Shown: positions 41,617 to 51,346 of the stretch, piece after piece
Layout of the letters: each line of letters opens with the position of its first letter
How positions within the stretch are numbered: position 1 is the first letter of the stretch
Assembly (NCBI RefSeq): GCF_007786475.1
Contig: NZ_VNJJ01000003.1
Span: 414,055-478,054, forward strand
Origin: Cohnella terricola
Lineage (GTDB): Bacteria > Bacillota > Bacilli > Paenibacillales > Paenibacillaceae
Direction of reading: 5' to 3'
Length of the DNA: 64,000 nucleotides
The notes under the pieces: generated by a model
The model's input: only the letters and a program-made list of their open reading frames with translations
Told to the model about the DNA's origin: nothing
Databases searched by the model: none
Made by a program: the position numbers and the translations under genes

Positions 41617-43146
41617 CTAATCCAACTGATAGATGTCCCGATATTTATTTTCCAAGTAATCGCACAGGTAGGAAGATTCAAGCGGTTTGCCGCTGATGCG
41701 TTCGATAATCTCGCCCGGCTGCTGCAGCTTGCCGTATTGATACACCTGTTTCGTCAACCATTCCTTCAGAGGATGAAGCTGACCCTCTGCGACTTGGCGA
41801 TCCAAGTCGGTAATGTCCCGGCGGGCGACGTCCATGATCTGCGCGGCATACATATTCCCGAGAGAATAGGAAGGAAAATATCCGAAAGCTCCCCCGGACC
41901 AATGAACGTCTTGAAGCACGCCCTCCGCGTCGGTCGAAGGTTCGATTCCAAGCGCTTCCTTATATTTGCGATTCCATACTTCCGGCAAATCTCGGGGGTC
42001 CAAATTCTCATTAAATAACATTTTCTCGATCTCGTAGCGGATCATAATATGTAGGTTATACGTCAGTTCGTCCGCTTCGATCCGGATCAAGGAAGGTTCA
42101 ACAACGTTGATGCCTCGATAAAAGCGTTCCGCCGTTACCCCGTCCAATTGTCCCGGGAAGTTCGCCTGCAAATCGGGCAAGTAACGTTCCCAGAAACCGA
42201 GACTACGCCCGATCATGTTCTCCCACAGTCGAGATTGGGACTCGTGAATCCCCATCGAGGTTCCCGTGCACAGCAGGGTTCCAGCAAGCTCCGGCATAAT
42301 GTTCTGTTCGTAAAGCGCATGTCCGCCTTCATGAATCGTGCCGAACAGCGCACTCGTCAGATCGTCCGGTAAATAACGCGTCGTTATGCGTACGTCTCCC
42401 GAGCTTAATCCTGTCGCGAATGGATGCACGCTCTCGTCCAGTCGTCCGGCTTCGAAATCGTAACCCATTTCGTTCAGAATGTGTCTGCTGAACTTCTTCT
42501 GCGCTTCCTTATCGAATGTTCCCTCTAGGAAAGAAACGTCCGGTTTGTTCGGGGAATTCGCGATCCGTTCAGCCAACGGCACGAGACGAGCGCGAAGCTC
42601 GCCGAACAGGCGATCCAGCTCTTTTGTTGTCAGTCCCGGCTCATACATATCGAGCAGCGTATCGTACGAAGTTTCTTTGGCGCCCCACAATTCGATGAAA
42701 CGGCGATTAAACGCGATGATTTTCTCTAAATATGGAACGAACCCCGGAAAATCGTTCTTTTCCTTCGCTTCTTCCCAAGCCGATTCCGCCTGCGAAGTAA
42801 GCACGACGTATTCTCTGTGCATCTCCGGCGGTATTTTCCGATTGCGCTCGTACTCCTTGGCCGTCTCTTCGACGAGCCGGCGGTCGATCTCTCCAAGCTG
42901 CGCCAATTGCTCGGGTTTCGTCAACTCGGCCAACAGCTCGCCCATCTCTGCAGACGTCGAAAGCTTAAACGTTTCCGAAGATAACGCTCCGACCGCTTCC
43001 GACCGAAGCTCGATCCCTTTGCGCGGCGCGCCGGTTCTCATGTCCCAGTAGACCAATCCTAATATTTCTTCGTATTGTTTGATCCGGGCCGTCAACTCCC
43101 GAAAACGGTTTAATGAAGACGAAACCTCTGGCTTCGCATGGCTCAT
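41617..43146 (-). CDS. Metallocarboxypeptidase, M32 family
   Basis: The 509-residue, mostly helical protein has the zinc motif HEGGH in GTIHEGGHALYEQN, the downstream glutamate block GIHESQSRLWENMIGRS, and the M32 signatures DVRITTRY and NVVEPSLIRIEADE. It is the size of Thermus/Bacillus M32 carboxypeptidases and should remove C-terminal residues from peptides in the cytosol. No signal peptide is present. The ATG at 43146 is preceded by AGGAAGG. Confidence 0.95.
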   Translation of the reverse strand: MSHAKPEVSSSLNRFRELTARIKQYEEILGLVYWDMRTGAPRKGIELRSEAVGALSSETFKLSTSAEMGELLAELTKPEQLAQLGEIDRRLVEETAKEYERNRKIPPEMHREYVVLTSQAESAWEEAKEKNDFPGFVPYLEKIIAFNRRFIELWGAKETSYDTLLDMYEPGLTTKELDRLFGELRARLVPLAERIANSPNKPDVSFLEGTFDKEAQKKFSRHILNEMGYDFEAGRLDESVHPFATGLSSGDVRITTRYLPDDLTSALFGTIHEGGHALYEQNIMPELAGTLLCTGTSMGIHESQSRLWENMIGRSLGFWERYLPDLQANFPGQLDGVTAERFYRGINVVEPSLIRIEADELTYNLHIMIRYEIEKMLFNENLDPRDLPEVWNRKYKEALGIEPSTDAEGVLQDVHWSGGAFGYFPSYSLGNMYAAQIMDVARRDITDLDRQVAEGQLHPLKEWLTKQVYQYGKLQQPGEIIERISGKPLESSYLCDYLENKYRDIYQLD

Positions 43147-43268
43147 AGGAACACAACCTTCCTGGCATGGATAATGTTTTCTTGATCATACTCTTCGCAA
43201 AAACTATAATCAACTTACTTGTTTATTTTAGGACGAGACTAATACGGAAGCAAAGGGGACAATCCCGG

Positions 43269-43634
43269 ATGATCATTCAGTGGAGCGCGGAATCGCTTCG
43301 GGAAGTGCGCCTCCGATACGGCGAAGAAGCAACGACGTGGAAACTTGTGTCGGATTCGGAAGGCTGCGGCTGCGCGATGAACGGAGTCGCGGCATTTTGG
43401 GCGATCAACGAACCGGAATTGGGGGATTTGCAAGCGGAGAGCAACGGCGTCGAAGTGTTCTACGAGAAGCGGCACGAAGTATTTTTCGACGAACTGATGC
43501 GCGTCTCCTACGATCCAGACAAACGTGCCTTCAAGCTCGCGAGCGACGGACAAATCTATTGCAATCAATTAAGAATGGAAGACCGGCGGAAACGCAGCGC
43601 GGCATTATTAGAAACGAACGCGACAGGAGGATAA
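43269..43634 (+). CDS. Fe-S cluster biosynthesis family protein (HesB/IscA-like, YqkB type)
   Basis: With the ATG at 43269 the protein has 121 residues. The centre, LVSDSEGCGCAMNGVAAFWA, carries a CGC pair, and the later YEKRHEVFFDE and QIYCNQLRM segments match the YqkB-type branch of the HesB-like fold. It lacks the canonical three-cysteine arrangement of IscA, so scaffold activity is uncertain. The longer upstream ORF start would add an unlikely hydrophobic extension over the promoter region. Four bases separate it from the carbonic anhydrase gene, so the two are likely cotranscribed. Confidence 0.82.
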   Translation: MIIQWSAESLREVRLRYGEEATTWKLVSDSEGCGCAMNGVAAFWAINEPELGDLQAESNGVEVFYEKRHEVFFDELMRVSYDPDKRAFKLASDGQIYCNQLRMEDRRKRSAALLETNATGG

Positions 43635-43638
43635 GCAA

Positions 43639-44220
43639 ATGCGCAAGATGGAAGAGATTCTCGCTTATAACCAACAATTCGTCCATGATAAGGATTACGA
43701 ACAATACTTGACGACGAACAGACCGCCCGAAAAACGCATCGTTATCGTCACTTGCATGGACGCGCGGCTGACCGAGCTGCTTCCCAAGGCGATGAACCTG
43801 AAGAACGGCGACGCCAAGATCATCAAGAACGCCGGAGCCATCATCACCTCTCCCTTCGGCAACATTATGCGCAGCGTGTTGGTCGCTCTGTACGAGTTAA
43901 ACGCCCATGAAGTTTTTATTATCGGACACCACAATTGCGGAATGACCGGGATCAACCCTAACGAGGTCGTCAAGCATATGGAAGCAAGAGGCATTCCCGA
44001 AAACGTGATCCATACGCTACGCCATTCCGGAATCAATCTTAACCGCTGGCTTACCGGCTTCGACAACGTGCGGGAAAGCGTGGAGAACAGCGTGGACATC
44101 GTTCGCAATCATCCTCTCCTGCCTCCGGGCACACCCGTTCACGGCCTGATCATCCACCCCGACACCGGCGAACTGGAGATCGTTACGGACGGCTACCAGG
44201 CTCTGGAATCCGACGGCTAA
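43639..44220 (+). CDS. Beta-class carbonic anhydrase
   Basis: The 193-residue protein has the zinc ligands C39 (in VTCMDARL, with the D41/R43 dyad), H97 and C100 (in GHHNCGM), plus KNAGAIIT. It interconverts CO2 and bicarbonate in the cytosol. It resembles B. subtilis YtiB/YvdA. An AGGAGG-type site (ACAGGAGGATAAGCAA) precedes the ATG. Its 3' end overlaps the convergent DUF309 gene by 38 bases. Confidence 0.93.
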   Translation: MRKMEEILAYNQQFVHDKDYEQYLTTNRPPEKRIVIVTCMDARLTELLPKAMNLKNGDAKIIKNAGAIITSPFGNIMRSVLVALYELNAHEVFIIGHHNCGMTGINPNEVVKHMEARGIPENVIHTLRHSGINLNRWLTGFDNVRESVENSVDIVRNHPLLPPGTPVHGLIIHPDTGELEIVTDGYQALESDG

Positions 44221-44743
44221 GCGCCTTGCGTTCGAACGATTCCGCCCTTGCCGCGACGACGTCGCTTCGATCGCGCGTTAGGTGCCGATGAATGACTTCA
44301 TCCCCAACGTCCACCCCGCGAATTCCCCAAGCGTAGCCCAGCTCGGCGCATCGGCGCCGGGCCGCTCGCAATAAGCGCTCGTCGGTAATCGGCAGCTCGA
44401 TATCATCGTAAACTGCCCCCGGATCCGACCAATCTAGGGATACTTGTCGCAATCGAGCGGACAGCGACGATCCATCGACACCCAGACGATCAAACAACTG
44501 CGGGTCGGCCTCTCTGGCAGCCTTGCCCATCAGCTTGACTGCCCCTTTCCAATTGCCGCGTCGAGCATGATATAAGCAGACGGATATGCGTATCAGGACA
44601 AGCCAGCATGACGTAAATTCCGATTCCGGATTTTCCTTCCAGAACTCTTCCATAATCTCGTGACATTCGAAATAATCCCTAGAACCGTAGTATTCAGCTA
44701 AATAAGCTACATAAGCCTCGGGATAACCGGTATTTATAGACAT
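44183..44743 (-). CDS. DUF309 protein
   Basis: The 186-residue protein has the DUF309 helical signature: YFECHEIMEEFWKE near residue 25, then LVLIRISVCLYHARRGNWKGAVKLMGKA. The family is found in Firmicutes and cyanobacteria and its function is unknown. The C-terminal ~70 residues, rich in Arg and Glu, extend beyond the domain and overlap the end of the convergent carbonic anhydrase gene. AGAGGG precedes the ATG. Confidence 0.83.
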   Translation of the reverse strand: MSINTGYPEAYVAYLAEYYGSRDYFECHEIMEEFWKENPESEFTSCWLVLIRISVCLYHARRGNWKGAVKLMGKAAREADPQLFDRLGVDGSSLSARLRQVSLDWSDPGAVYDDIELPITDERLLRAARRRCAELGYAWGIRGVDVGDEVIHRHLTRDRSDVVAARAESFERKALSRRIPEPGSRP

Positions 44744-44903
44744 GAATTTTCGTCCCTCTCCATCAACTATCGCATTGCTTCAAGCATACCTCAAAAAGTC
44801 CGATCCATCATCCCCGAGAAGAAATGAAACCGAAGTTCAGTCAGCCCGTATTACTCGTTATCAATTTATTGATAATATCAAGCTTCAGGAGGAAACGAAC
44901 ATC

Positions 44904-45332
44904 ATGTGGAAAAAAGCAATAATCGTTCTGGGTCTATTCGCGTTCATGATCGCCGTCACGGTTCCGGCCGATAACGCCGACGCGAGGCCCCGCTCGTTCA
45001 GTTCGGGGAAAAGCACGTTCAAGAAAGATCCCTCCCATTCGAAGGATCAAGTCAACAAAAGCTCCACGACCGACAAATCTTCGTCTTCGAAGGGAACTTC
45101 GACGAATCGCGGCGGTTTTTTCAGCGGCGGCAGCTTCATGAAAGGCATGATGATCGGCGGTTTGGCCGGATTGCTGTTCGGGGGCTTTTTCGGAACCGGA
45201 TTCCTCGCCAATATGATGGGATTAATCGTGAACGTGCTGGCATTGTTCGTCTTGTTCATGATCTTCAGAGGTATATTCGACGCCATCAAACGGCGCAGGC
45301 AAACCCAAAACCCAAATCAGCGCAGGTGGTAA
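44904..45332 (+). CDS. Exported or membrane Ser/Gly-rich protein, unknown function
   Basis: The ATG at 44904 follows AGGAGG, giving 142 residues. An N-terminal signal-like segment (KAIIVLGLFAFMIAVTVPADNADA) is followed by a Ser/Lys/Thr-rich region (about 27-70), a Gly-rich stretch with GGFFSGGSFMKGMMIGGLAGLLFGG, and a second hydrophobic helix (VNVLALFVLFMIFRGIF) before a basic tail. The layout recalls the N-terminal half of Tim44-like-domain bacterial membrane proteins, but the Tim44 domain itself is absent. Seven bases separate it from the next gene, so they are probably cotranscribed. Confidence 0.75.
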   Translation: MWKKAIIVLGLFAFMIAVTVPADNADARPRSFSSGKSTFKKDPSHSKDQVNKSSTTDKSSSSKGTSTNRGGFFSGGSFMKGMMIGGLAGLLFGGFFGTGFLANMMGLIVNVLALFVLFMIFRGIFDAIKRRRQTQNPNQRRW

Positions 45333-45338
45333 TCGGCC

Positions 45339-45623
45339 ATGATGCGCTTAAGCATGGATCATATCGTAAACGCCGTATGCCTGAACATGGCGGAACGCCA
45401 CGAGGTGTCCGTCGAATCCGTCGAAGTCGAACTGCTGTATGACGAAGAACGAGGCTTCGGTGCCGAAGTGTGGATCCAGGGACGAAGCCGGTTTCTGATC
45501 GAAGCGAATCTGAAGGAAGCGATCATGCGTTATGTCCTGAACGAATACGGGCAGCGGGTATACCCGTCGCAGATCGAGCTCGAAGTTGAAGACGAGATGT
45601 GGGCGGACATCCATACCACATAA
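45339..45623 (+). CDS. DUF2653 protein (YxcD-like)
   Basis: This 94-residue acidic protein (MDHIVNAVCLNMAERHEVSVESVEVELLYDEERGFGAEVWI...ANLKEAIMRYVLNEYG) matches the small YxcD/DUF2653 family of Bacillales; function is unknown. It lies 7 bases after the membrane-protein gene and is followed by a strong bidirectional terminator. Recognition is from memory of the family pattern. Confidence 0.7.
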   Translation: MMRLSMDHIVNAVCLNMAERHEVSVESVEVELLYDEERGFGAEVWIQGRSRFLIEANLKEAIMRYVLNEYGQRVYPSQIELEVEDEMWADIHTT

Positions 45624-45624
45624 C

Positions 45625-45664
45625 GAAATGCCCCGGAACGGCAACCGCCGATTCGGGGCATTTC
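45625..45664. terminator. Bidirectional terminator between the DUF2653 gene and rodA
   Basis: GAAATGCCCCG (45625-45635) and CGGGGCATTTC (45654-45664) form a perfect 11-bp stem. It serves the plus-strand DUF2653 gene and the convergent minus-strand rodA. Confidence 0.88.
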
Positions 45665-45680
45665 TCGTTACTGAGTATGA

Positions 45681-46808
45681 TTACGATTTCTCGTTCTCTT
45701 CCCGGTTATGAATTCCTACGTTCAGCGCCAGGCCGACCGCAGCCATGCTGATCAGCAGCGAGCTTCCCCCGTAACTGATGAACGGCAAGGAAATCCCAGT
45801 CAGAGGAAGCAGCCCGATATGCATGCCGATATTGACGAAGATCTGGAAAACGAACATGCTGACGATTCCCGCAACCAGATAGGAACCCGCCCGGCGTTTG
45901 CTATCGATGGCGATCATGACCATCCGGTAAATCATCAGAAAATAAAACATGAGCAGCACGGCTGATCCGATAAACCCGAATCGCTCGCCGACGATCACGT
46001 AGATGGAATCCGAGTAAATATAGGGGATAAAGCCTTGCTTCGATAGAAAACCAGATCCTCCGCTTAACCCGCCGGTTCCGATAGCATTAATGGAGTTAAT
46101 GACGTGCCAAGACTTGTCGGGATCGCTCGTGGGGTCCAAGAACGCTTGGATTCTAGACAATTGGTGAGGTTTGATATATTGGGCCAGCAATTCGTAATTC
46201 GAGTGAAATAACCACAATATCGCCCAAATCAATATGATTGAAACCCCGACCAGAATCGCCATATATATCGCTTTGATATTGCCCATCCATAACATTCCGA
46301 GAAAAATGCCCACGAACACGAGCGCAGTTCCCAAATCGGGCTGCTTATAGATCAGAACAAACGGAACGGCGAAAACGATCGTGATCGGCAGGATGTCTTT
46401 TAGAAATCGGAGGTGCTCTCCGTTCCGATTCTGAAGCAAATGGGCGATTAGCAGAATCGTAAAAAGCTTGGCAAGCTCGGAAGGCTGGAATTGGAAAGCA
46501 CCGATGTCCAACCACCTGTATGCCCCGTTCACGTTCTCCCCTTTGAACTTTACGAGTATAAGCAATCCGATTCCGATCGCATACAGGGCATATGATAATT
46601 TGCCGATCAACAAGCGGTAATCGAACGAAGCGATAAAAACCATTGGCAATAAGAACGCCCCGGCCAACATCATATTGTTTTTGTGCAAACCGTCGAGTTT
46701 CGTGCCGGAAGTCGCCTCGTAGACCATATAAGTGCCAATGGCAATCAAACATGCCACAATGAAGATGAGAAACGTATCCGTTCTCTTGAATTTCCGTAAA
46801 AAGATCAT
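45681..46808 (-). CDS. rodA: SEDS peptidoglycan glycosyltransferase, RodA type
   Basis: The 375-residue protein has about ten transmembrane segments and SEDS family signatures: GAYRWLDIGAFQFQPSELAK, DLGTALVF, INSINAIGTGG (large extracellular loop) and a C-terminal LPLTGISLPFISYGGSSLL. RodA-type polymerases build cell-wall strands in rod elongation; FtsW and SpoVE are close paralogues. RodA is favoured by length and the absence of division neighbours. It is monocistronic. GAGGGAC precedes the ATG. Confidence 0.9.
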   Translation of the reverse strand: MIFLRKFKRTDTFLIFIVACLIAIGTYMVYEATSGTKLDGLHKNNMMLAGAFLLPMVFIASFDYRLLIGKLSYALYAIGIGLLILVKFKGENVNGAYRWLDIGAFQFQPSELAKLFTILLIAHLLQNRNGEHLRFLKDILPITIVFAVPFVLIYKQPDLGTALVFVGIFLGMLWMGNIKAIYMAILVGVSIILIWAILWLFHSNYELLAQYIKPHQLSRIQAFLDPTSDPDKSWHVINSINAIGTGGLSGGSGFLSKQGFIPYIYSDSIYVIVGERFGFIGSAVLLMFYFLMIYRMVMIAIDSKRRAGSYLVAGIVSMFVFQIFVNIGMHIGLLPLTGISLPFISYGGSSLLISMAAVGLALNVGIHNREENEKS

Positions 46809-46985
46809 GCAATGTCCCTCATAATTTCTTCTTTATTCTATAATAGTCGAACTAGAGAATAGGAAAGTTCATTATGCGCCGCAAAGCCGCAGGAGTACAT
46901 CGTATCATCCTCCTTGCAGCCATGCAAGGGGCCGCGACTTCACCTGCGGTCCTCTACTCCCTTTCCTTTTCGGCATGCGTGAAAG

Positions 46986-47013
46986 TTGTTCCTGTAATTA
47001 GAAGTGTTATAAT
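46986..47013 (+). promoter_or_regulatory. Promoter of fda
   Basis: TTGTTC (46986-46991) and TATAAT (47008-47013) with a 16-base spacer lie about 50 bases before the fda start codon. Confidence 0.7.
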
Positions 47014-47060
47014 AAAATACAAGAAACCATTCGATTTGCGAGAGGGAAGGAGAACCTACC

Positions 47061-47948
47061 ATGAATCCGAATCAATTCGAACGAATCCGTACGGGGCAAG
47101 GTTTTATAGCCGCATTGGACCAGAGCGGCGGAAGCACTCCCAAAGCTCTGCAGCAGTACGGCATTCAGGAAAACAGCTTTTCCAACGAAGAAGAAATGTA
47201 TGCGCTGGTGCACGAGATGAGAACGCGCATTATCAAAAGTCCTGCATTTGATTCGAGGTATATTATCGGCGCGATTCTGTTCGAGAACACGATGGATCGT
47301 TTCATCGACGGACAATTCACCGCGGACTATCTATGGGAACAGAAAAATGTCGTGCCGTTCCTGAAAGTGGACCAAGGACTCGCAGGCCTGGAGGACGGCG
47401 TGCAGCTCATGAAGCCGATACCAGGTTTGGACAACCTGCTGAAGCGAGCGGTCGAACGCCGTATTTTCGGAACGAAAATGCGTTCGGTCATTCAAGAAGC
47501 CAACGCTTCCGGAATCAAAAAAGTCGTCGAGCAACAGTTCGCCCTCGGCAAGCAGATCGCTCGGGCGGGGCTCGTTCCGATTATTGAACCGGAAGTCGAT
47601 ATCCGCAGCTCGGATAAGATAACATCGGAAAATCTATTAAAAGAAGAGATTGCTAATCAATTATCGCTTCTCGACAAAGACGTCAATATCATGCTGAAAC
47701 TCTCCATACCGACCGAAGACAATTTCTACGCCGACTTGATGAACGATCCTCGCGTCGTACGGATCGTCGCTTTGTCGGGCGGATATTCACAAGCGGAAGC
47801 CAATGAAAAGCTGGCCCGCAACCGCGGATTGATCGCAAGCTTCTCCCGAGCTTTGTCCCAAGGACTCACCGCAGGGCAAACGGACGACGAATTCTACGCC
47901 ATGTTATCCGAATCCGTCCGCGGCATATACGAAGCGTCGATTAAATAA
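47061..47948 (+). CDS. fda: Class I fructose-1,6-bisphosphate aldolase
   Basis: The 295-residue protein matches the small class I aldolase of Staphylococcus/Bacillus type: IAALDQSGGSTPKAL, VVPFLKVDQGLA, VPIIEPEVDI and MLKLSIPT, whose lysine is the likely Schiff-base residue, then LSGGYSQAEAN. It cleaves fructose 1,6-bisphosphate to triose phosphates without metal. AAGGAG precedes the ATG. It is monocistronic, with a strong terminator after it. Confidence 0.93.
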   Translation: MNPNQFERIRTGQGFIAALDQSGGSTPKALQQYGIQENSFSNEEEMYALVHEMRTRIIKSPAFDSRYIIGAILFENTMDRFIDGQFTADYLWEQKNVVPFLKVDQGLAGLEDGVQLMKPIPGLDNLLKRAVERRIFGTKMRSVIQEANASGIKKVVEQQFALGKQIARAGLVPIIEPEVDIRSSDKITSENLLKEEIANQLSLLDKDVNIMLKLSIPTEDNFYADLMNDPRVVRIVALSGGYSQAEANEKLARNRGLIASFSRALSQGLTAGQTDDEFYAMLSESVRGIYEASIK

Positions 47949-47963
47949 GCAATAAGGAAACTC

Positions 47964-48005
47964 AAGGCTCCGAACCTACCGACCGGTTCGGAGCCTTTTC
48001 AATTT
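47964..48005. terminator. Bidirectional terminator between fda and the DinB gene
   Basis: AAGGCTCCGAACC (47964-47976) and GGTTCGGAGCCTT (47985-47997) form a perfect 13-bp stem followed by TTCAATTTTATTT. Confidence 0.9.
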
Positions 48006-48532
48006 TATTTCTTGTTCAGAATTCCCAAATATTGTACCCAAGGCCCGACGTCCTCCCTGTACCTCTCGGCCATCACCCTTACGATTTGAGCCATATGGGT
48101 CATATCATGGACAGCCCACGTCGCGATTAATTCTCTTGCCTTCACGACCCCGAACGCAGGGTGGAATCCCGTCGCTTCAAGCAGCGATTCGGACGGAATC
48201 AACTCTTTAAGCCTCTCAAGACTTTTAGCTCTGACGGTTGTGAATTCATGCAGCTTCTCCTCGATCGATCTTTCCACATTACGATTTAAATGAGAATACC
48301 TATCGAACGCAGGAAAAGGGTTCCGCTCGCCCTCCCGAAGAATGAATGCCAAGCGGGGAATCCAATTGTTTTTCTCCCCTTCGATCAAGTGCTCGATCAC
48401 TTCAGCGACGCTCCATGTTCCTTCGCCTTCGCTGCACTGAAGCCAATCCCCCGATAATCCGGATAACAATTGCTCCAACGACCGCGGCGTCCGTTCCAGG
48501 ATCTCAATCGTTTTCTCCAAATCGAAATTCAT
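48005..48532 (-). CDS. DinB-family four-helix protein
   Basis: With the ATG at 48532 (AAAGGAG eight bases upstream) the protein has 175 residues. It has the DinB/YfiT-like helical fold with [20 protein letters not shown], where the histidine is a metal ligand, and a late [16 protein letters not shown] with a second His pair. Members are thiol-dependent transferases or unknown. Despite the name, it is unrelated to DNA polymerase IV. It lies one base after the GGDEF gene, so the two are likely cotranscribed. Confidence 0.85.
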   Translation of the reverse strand: MNFDLEKTIEILERTPRSLEQLLSGLSGDWLQCSEGEGTWSVAEVIEHLIEGEKNNWIPRLAFILREGERNPFPAFDRYSHLNRNVERSIEEKLHEFTTVRAKSLERLKELIPSESLLEATGFHPAFGVVKARELIATWAVHDMTHMAQIVRVMAERYREDVGPWVQYLGILNKK

Positions 48533-48533
48533 A

Positions 48534-50087
48534 TCATAGCTCCTTTGCCCCTGATAGTAGATGATATGCATTTCTACCTTCTCGTTTGACACTGTACATC
48601 GCTTTGTCGGCGCTATTGATTAACGCACTCCCGTCCAGTCCATTATCGGGAAAAAAGCTGACTCCGATGCTCATTCCAAGCGGAATCGGTTCCTGCGCGT
48701 CAATCGGTTTGAATACGGCCAATTTAAGCTGCAATGTATGTATGATCGATTCAACGAATTGAATAGATGAGGCCCGATGTATGCTGATCACGAACTCGTC
48801 CCCTCCGAGCCTCGCCGCCATTCCGTGGTTGGAGGTCGTTTCGCGAAGAACATCGGCTACGTACAACAAAACTTCATCCCCGACCTGGTGACCGTATTTA
48901 TCATTAATATCTTTGAAATAATCAAGATCAATCAGGACTAGTGCAAGCTTATGATGGTGACTGCGGGCATCGTCGATAATAGCTTCCAAATTCTCATAAA
49001 AGTATCTTCGATTAGGCAAACGAGTAAGAGGGTCGTGATAAGCCAGGAACGCGATTTCTCTTTGGTTCTCCATCTGCATGGTGACGTCCCGCAGAATGAG
49101 AATCATATGCGGCTGATATTCTACCAGTACATAATCGCCGTCGATCAGAACGTCTAAGCGCTTATTCCCGATTTGGATCGTCATCTCGACGTTTTTGATT
49201 TCTTGCCGAGATCGAATCCATTCTCTGAAGTCTTCGTTTAATATCATGAAAATGTTCGCCCCGTCTAAACGAGACATCGCGAATAGTTGCTTGGCGCTCG
49301 GGTTGGAATCTTTGATTTTCCCGTGAAGGTCGAAAAGCACGATAGCTGCCGGGTTCAGATTGAACAATTTCTCATAGCGCTTGTCCAAGAAATTCAGAAA
49401 GTCGTGCTTTTTCATCGTTCTCCGCAGAAAGAAGCACCAGACGATTCCCCCGTACAGATATGGATATGGAGGCAAGCTGTCGCCAAAGTCGAACAGTCCG
49501 AAAACGATAAACCAGCAAGCGGATATGCCGACGCCAACGATCAATTGATTGTATATGCCTCTAAGCTCCCTTGAAACTGTATTCGCTCTGGCCGTAAAAA
49601 GCGGAATCAAGTATAACAAATTGCAGATGACGCTAGCCGTCATGGCAACATAATATGGCTTATTGTATATGGGAAGTTTCCATATCCCGCTTTGATAAAA
49701 ATCAGTCGCGGAAACCAGCTGATGATCGATAAATATTATCATCAACACGACGACTAATGGCGCGTAAAACAAATAAGGGTAGACATACCGAGGAAACTTA
49801 TGTTCCAAATGCGTTAGTTTAATGAATAGATGGAACCCCACTCCGGGAATCGCAATGCCGACGACGCTGAACCATAACCCTGCGACGAGCGGACTATATG
49901 AAATCGGAAGCTGCTGCCTCACGTACTCTTCGGCAAATAACAACATAAAGCAAAACGAAGTGGCACCTACTAGGCGATGCTCGACCTTGATCGAATTACG
50001 GGCAAGCACATCAATGGTCATATATACAAAAAACAATATGGGGAAAAAATGCGTGAATATCGGCACGATCACTTGAGACGGGCTCAA
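48534..50087 (-). CDS. Membrane GGDEF-domain diguanylate cyclase with PAS
   Basis: The 517-residue protein has six to seven transmembrane helices over residues 1-215, a PAS-like domain (about 235-335) and a C-terminal GGDEF domain with the intact motif in [13 protein letters not shown]. It should make cyclic di-GMP. The inhibitory RxxD site before GGDEF is absent (residues there read NHGMAA), so product feedback is probably missing. The assigned TTG start at 50087 is poorly supported by a ribosome binding site and may be off by a few codons. Confidence 0.88.
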   Translation of the reverse strand: MSPSQVIVPIFTHFFPILFFVYMTIDVLARNSIKVEHRLVGATSFCFMLLFAEEYVRQQLPISYSPLVAGLWFSVVGIAIPGVGFHLFIKLTHLEHKFPRYVYPYLFYAPLVVVLMIIFIDHQLVSATDFYQSGIWKLPIYNKPYYVAMTASVICNLLYLIPLFTARANTVSRELRGIYNQLIVGVGISACWFIVFGLFDFGDSLPPYPYLYGGIVWCFFLRRTMKKHDFLNFLDKRYEKLFNLNPAAIVLFDLHGKIKDSNPSAKQLFAMSRLDGANIFMILNEDFREWIRSRQEIKNVEMTIQIGNKRLDVLIDGDYVLVEYQPHMILILRDVTMQMENQREIAFLAYHDPLTRLPNRRYFYENLEAIIDDARSHHHKLALVLIDLDYFKDINDKYGHQVGDEVLLYVADVLRETTSNHGMAARLGGDEFVISIHRASSIQFVESIIHTLQLKLAVFKPIDAQEPIPLGMSIGVSFFPDNGLDGSALINSADKAMYSVKREGRNAYHLLSGAKEL

Positions 50088-50307
50088 ACTACCACTTCAC
50101 TTTCCACTGCTCGAATCAGTCATTCATTATCATATCGTTTATTCACTCTCATTCCAATCTAATTACGCTAATCGAGATTGTAACTATAGTTAAGTATAGT
50201 ATCTATAGTCTTTATAATTAAATGAAGAACATTTCACTTCTTCAAATCGTATATGAACTTTAATAGAATAAGAATGGTAACTACACGATCTTGAGGAGGT
50301 CTTTCAA

Positions 50308-51246
50308 ATGAGATACCGCAGATTAGGCGGAAGCGGACTAAAGGTTAGTGAAATCAGCTTGGGAAGCTGGCTTACATATGGCGGCTACGTTGAACGCGAC
50401 AACGCTGTGAAATCGATTAAAACCGCGTATGATCTGGGCATTAACTTTTTTGATACAGCCAACGTATACGAAAGAGGAGCTGCGGAAGAACTGGTGGGCA
50501 AAGCGCTCAACGAATATCCCCGCGAATCGTACGTACTGGCCACGAAAGCGTACTGGCCGATGGGCGAAGGACCGAACGACCGCGGATTGTCGCGCAAGCA
50601 CGTGATCGAACAGGCGAACGCGAGCCTGAAACGTCTCGGCCACGATTACGTGGACATCTTTTACTGCCATCGCCATGATCCGGACACTCCGCTTCATGAA
50701 ACGTTGCGAGCAATCGACGATCTAATCCGACAAGGCAAGGTGTTATATGCGGGCGTTAGCGAATGGCAAGCTTCCCAGATCGCGGAAGCGCTCGGCGTGG
50801 CCGACCGTTATTTGCTAGACCGCATCGTCGTCAATCAACCGGTCTACAATATGTTCGAACGTTATATCGAGAAAGAAGTCATCCCGCTTAGCGAGCGTTC
50901 CGGCATCGGTCAAGTCGTGTTCTCTCCTCTTGCCCAAGGCTTGCTGACCGGCAAATATACATCGGCCTCCGATATCCCTCAAGACAGCCGGGCCGCGAAA
51001 TTGGAATGGGTCCGCAATGGAATTACGGAAGAAAAGATCGCCAAAGTGAAACAGCTCGAAGACATTGCCGCCGAATTGGAAATCTCCGTAGGTAATCTTG
51101 CCTTGGCCTGGATTCTCAGCAAGAAGAACGTGGCAAGCGCGCTCGTCGGCGCAAGCCGTCCCGAACAGGTGACGGAAAACGCCAAAGCTTCCGGTATCGA
51201 AATAAGCGAGGACATTCTAGGACGGATCGAAGAAATTTTGAAATAA
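50308..51246 (+). CDS. Aldo/keto reductase (potassium channel beta-subunit-like, YhdN type)
   Basis: The 312-residue protein has a TIM-barrel pattern with the AKR catalytic tetrad: D in FFDTANVYERG, Y in the same motif, K in VLATKAYW and H in DIFYCHRHD. NADPH-binding elements SPLAQGLLTGKY and GASRPEQV are present near the end. It reduces carbonyl compounds; the substrate is unknown. GAGGAGG precedes the ATG. It is monocistronic. Confidence 0.9.
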   Translation: MRYRRLGGSGLKVSEISLGSWLTYGGYVERDNAVKSIKTAYDLGINFFDTANVYERGAAEELVGKALNEYPRESYVLATKAYWPMGEGPNDRGLSRKHVIEQANASLKRLGHDYVDIFYCHRHDPDTPLHETLRAIDDLIRQGKVLYAGVSEWQASQIAEALGVADRYLLDRIVVNQPVYNMFERYIEKEVIPLSERSGIGQVVFSPLAQGLLTGKYTSASDIPQDSRAAKLEWVRNGITEEKIAKVKQLEDIAAELEISVGNLALAWILSKKNVASALVGASRPEQVTENAKASGIEISEDILGRIEEILK

Positions 51247-51292
51247 GTGGGTCAAGCAAGGATTGCAAAAGCTAGTCCGATAAACACAAGTA

Positions 51293-51331
51293 AAGCCCCG
51301 GGACGCATGTAGCATGCAGTCCCGGGGCTTT
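51293..51331. terminator. Bidirectional terminator between the aldo/keto reductase and chemoreceptor genes
   Basis: AAAGCCCCGGGAC and GTCCCGGGGCTTT form a 13-bp perfect stem around a GCATG-rich loop, between convergent genes. Confidence 0.9.
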
Positions 51332-51346
51332 CATGTAAGGTAGATT

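Noticed and set aside
46874..47251. 125-codon plus-strand ORF upstream of fda
   Set aside because: It runs through the fda promoter and into fda in another frame, and shows no family pattern.
50088..50307. Gene in the divergent gap before the aldo/keto reductase
   Set aside because: It is AT-rich with several TATAAT-like strings, probably promoter DNA; no pair was clear enough to call and no frame is supported.
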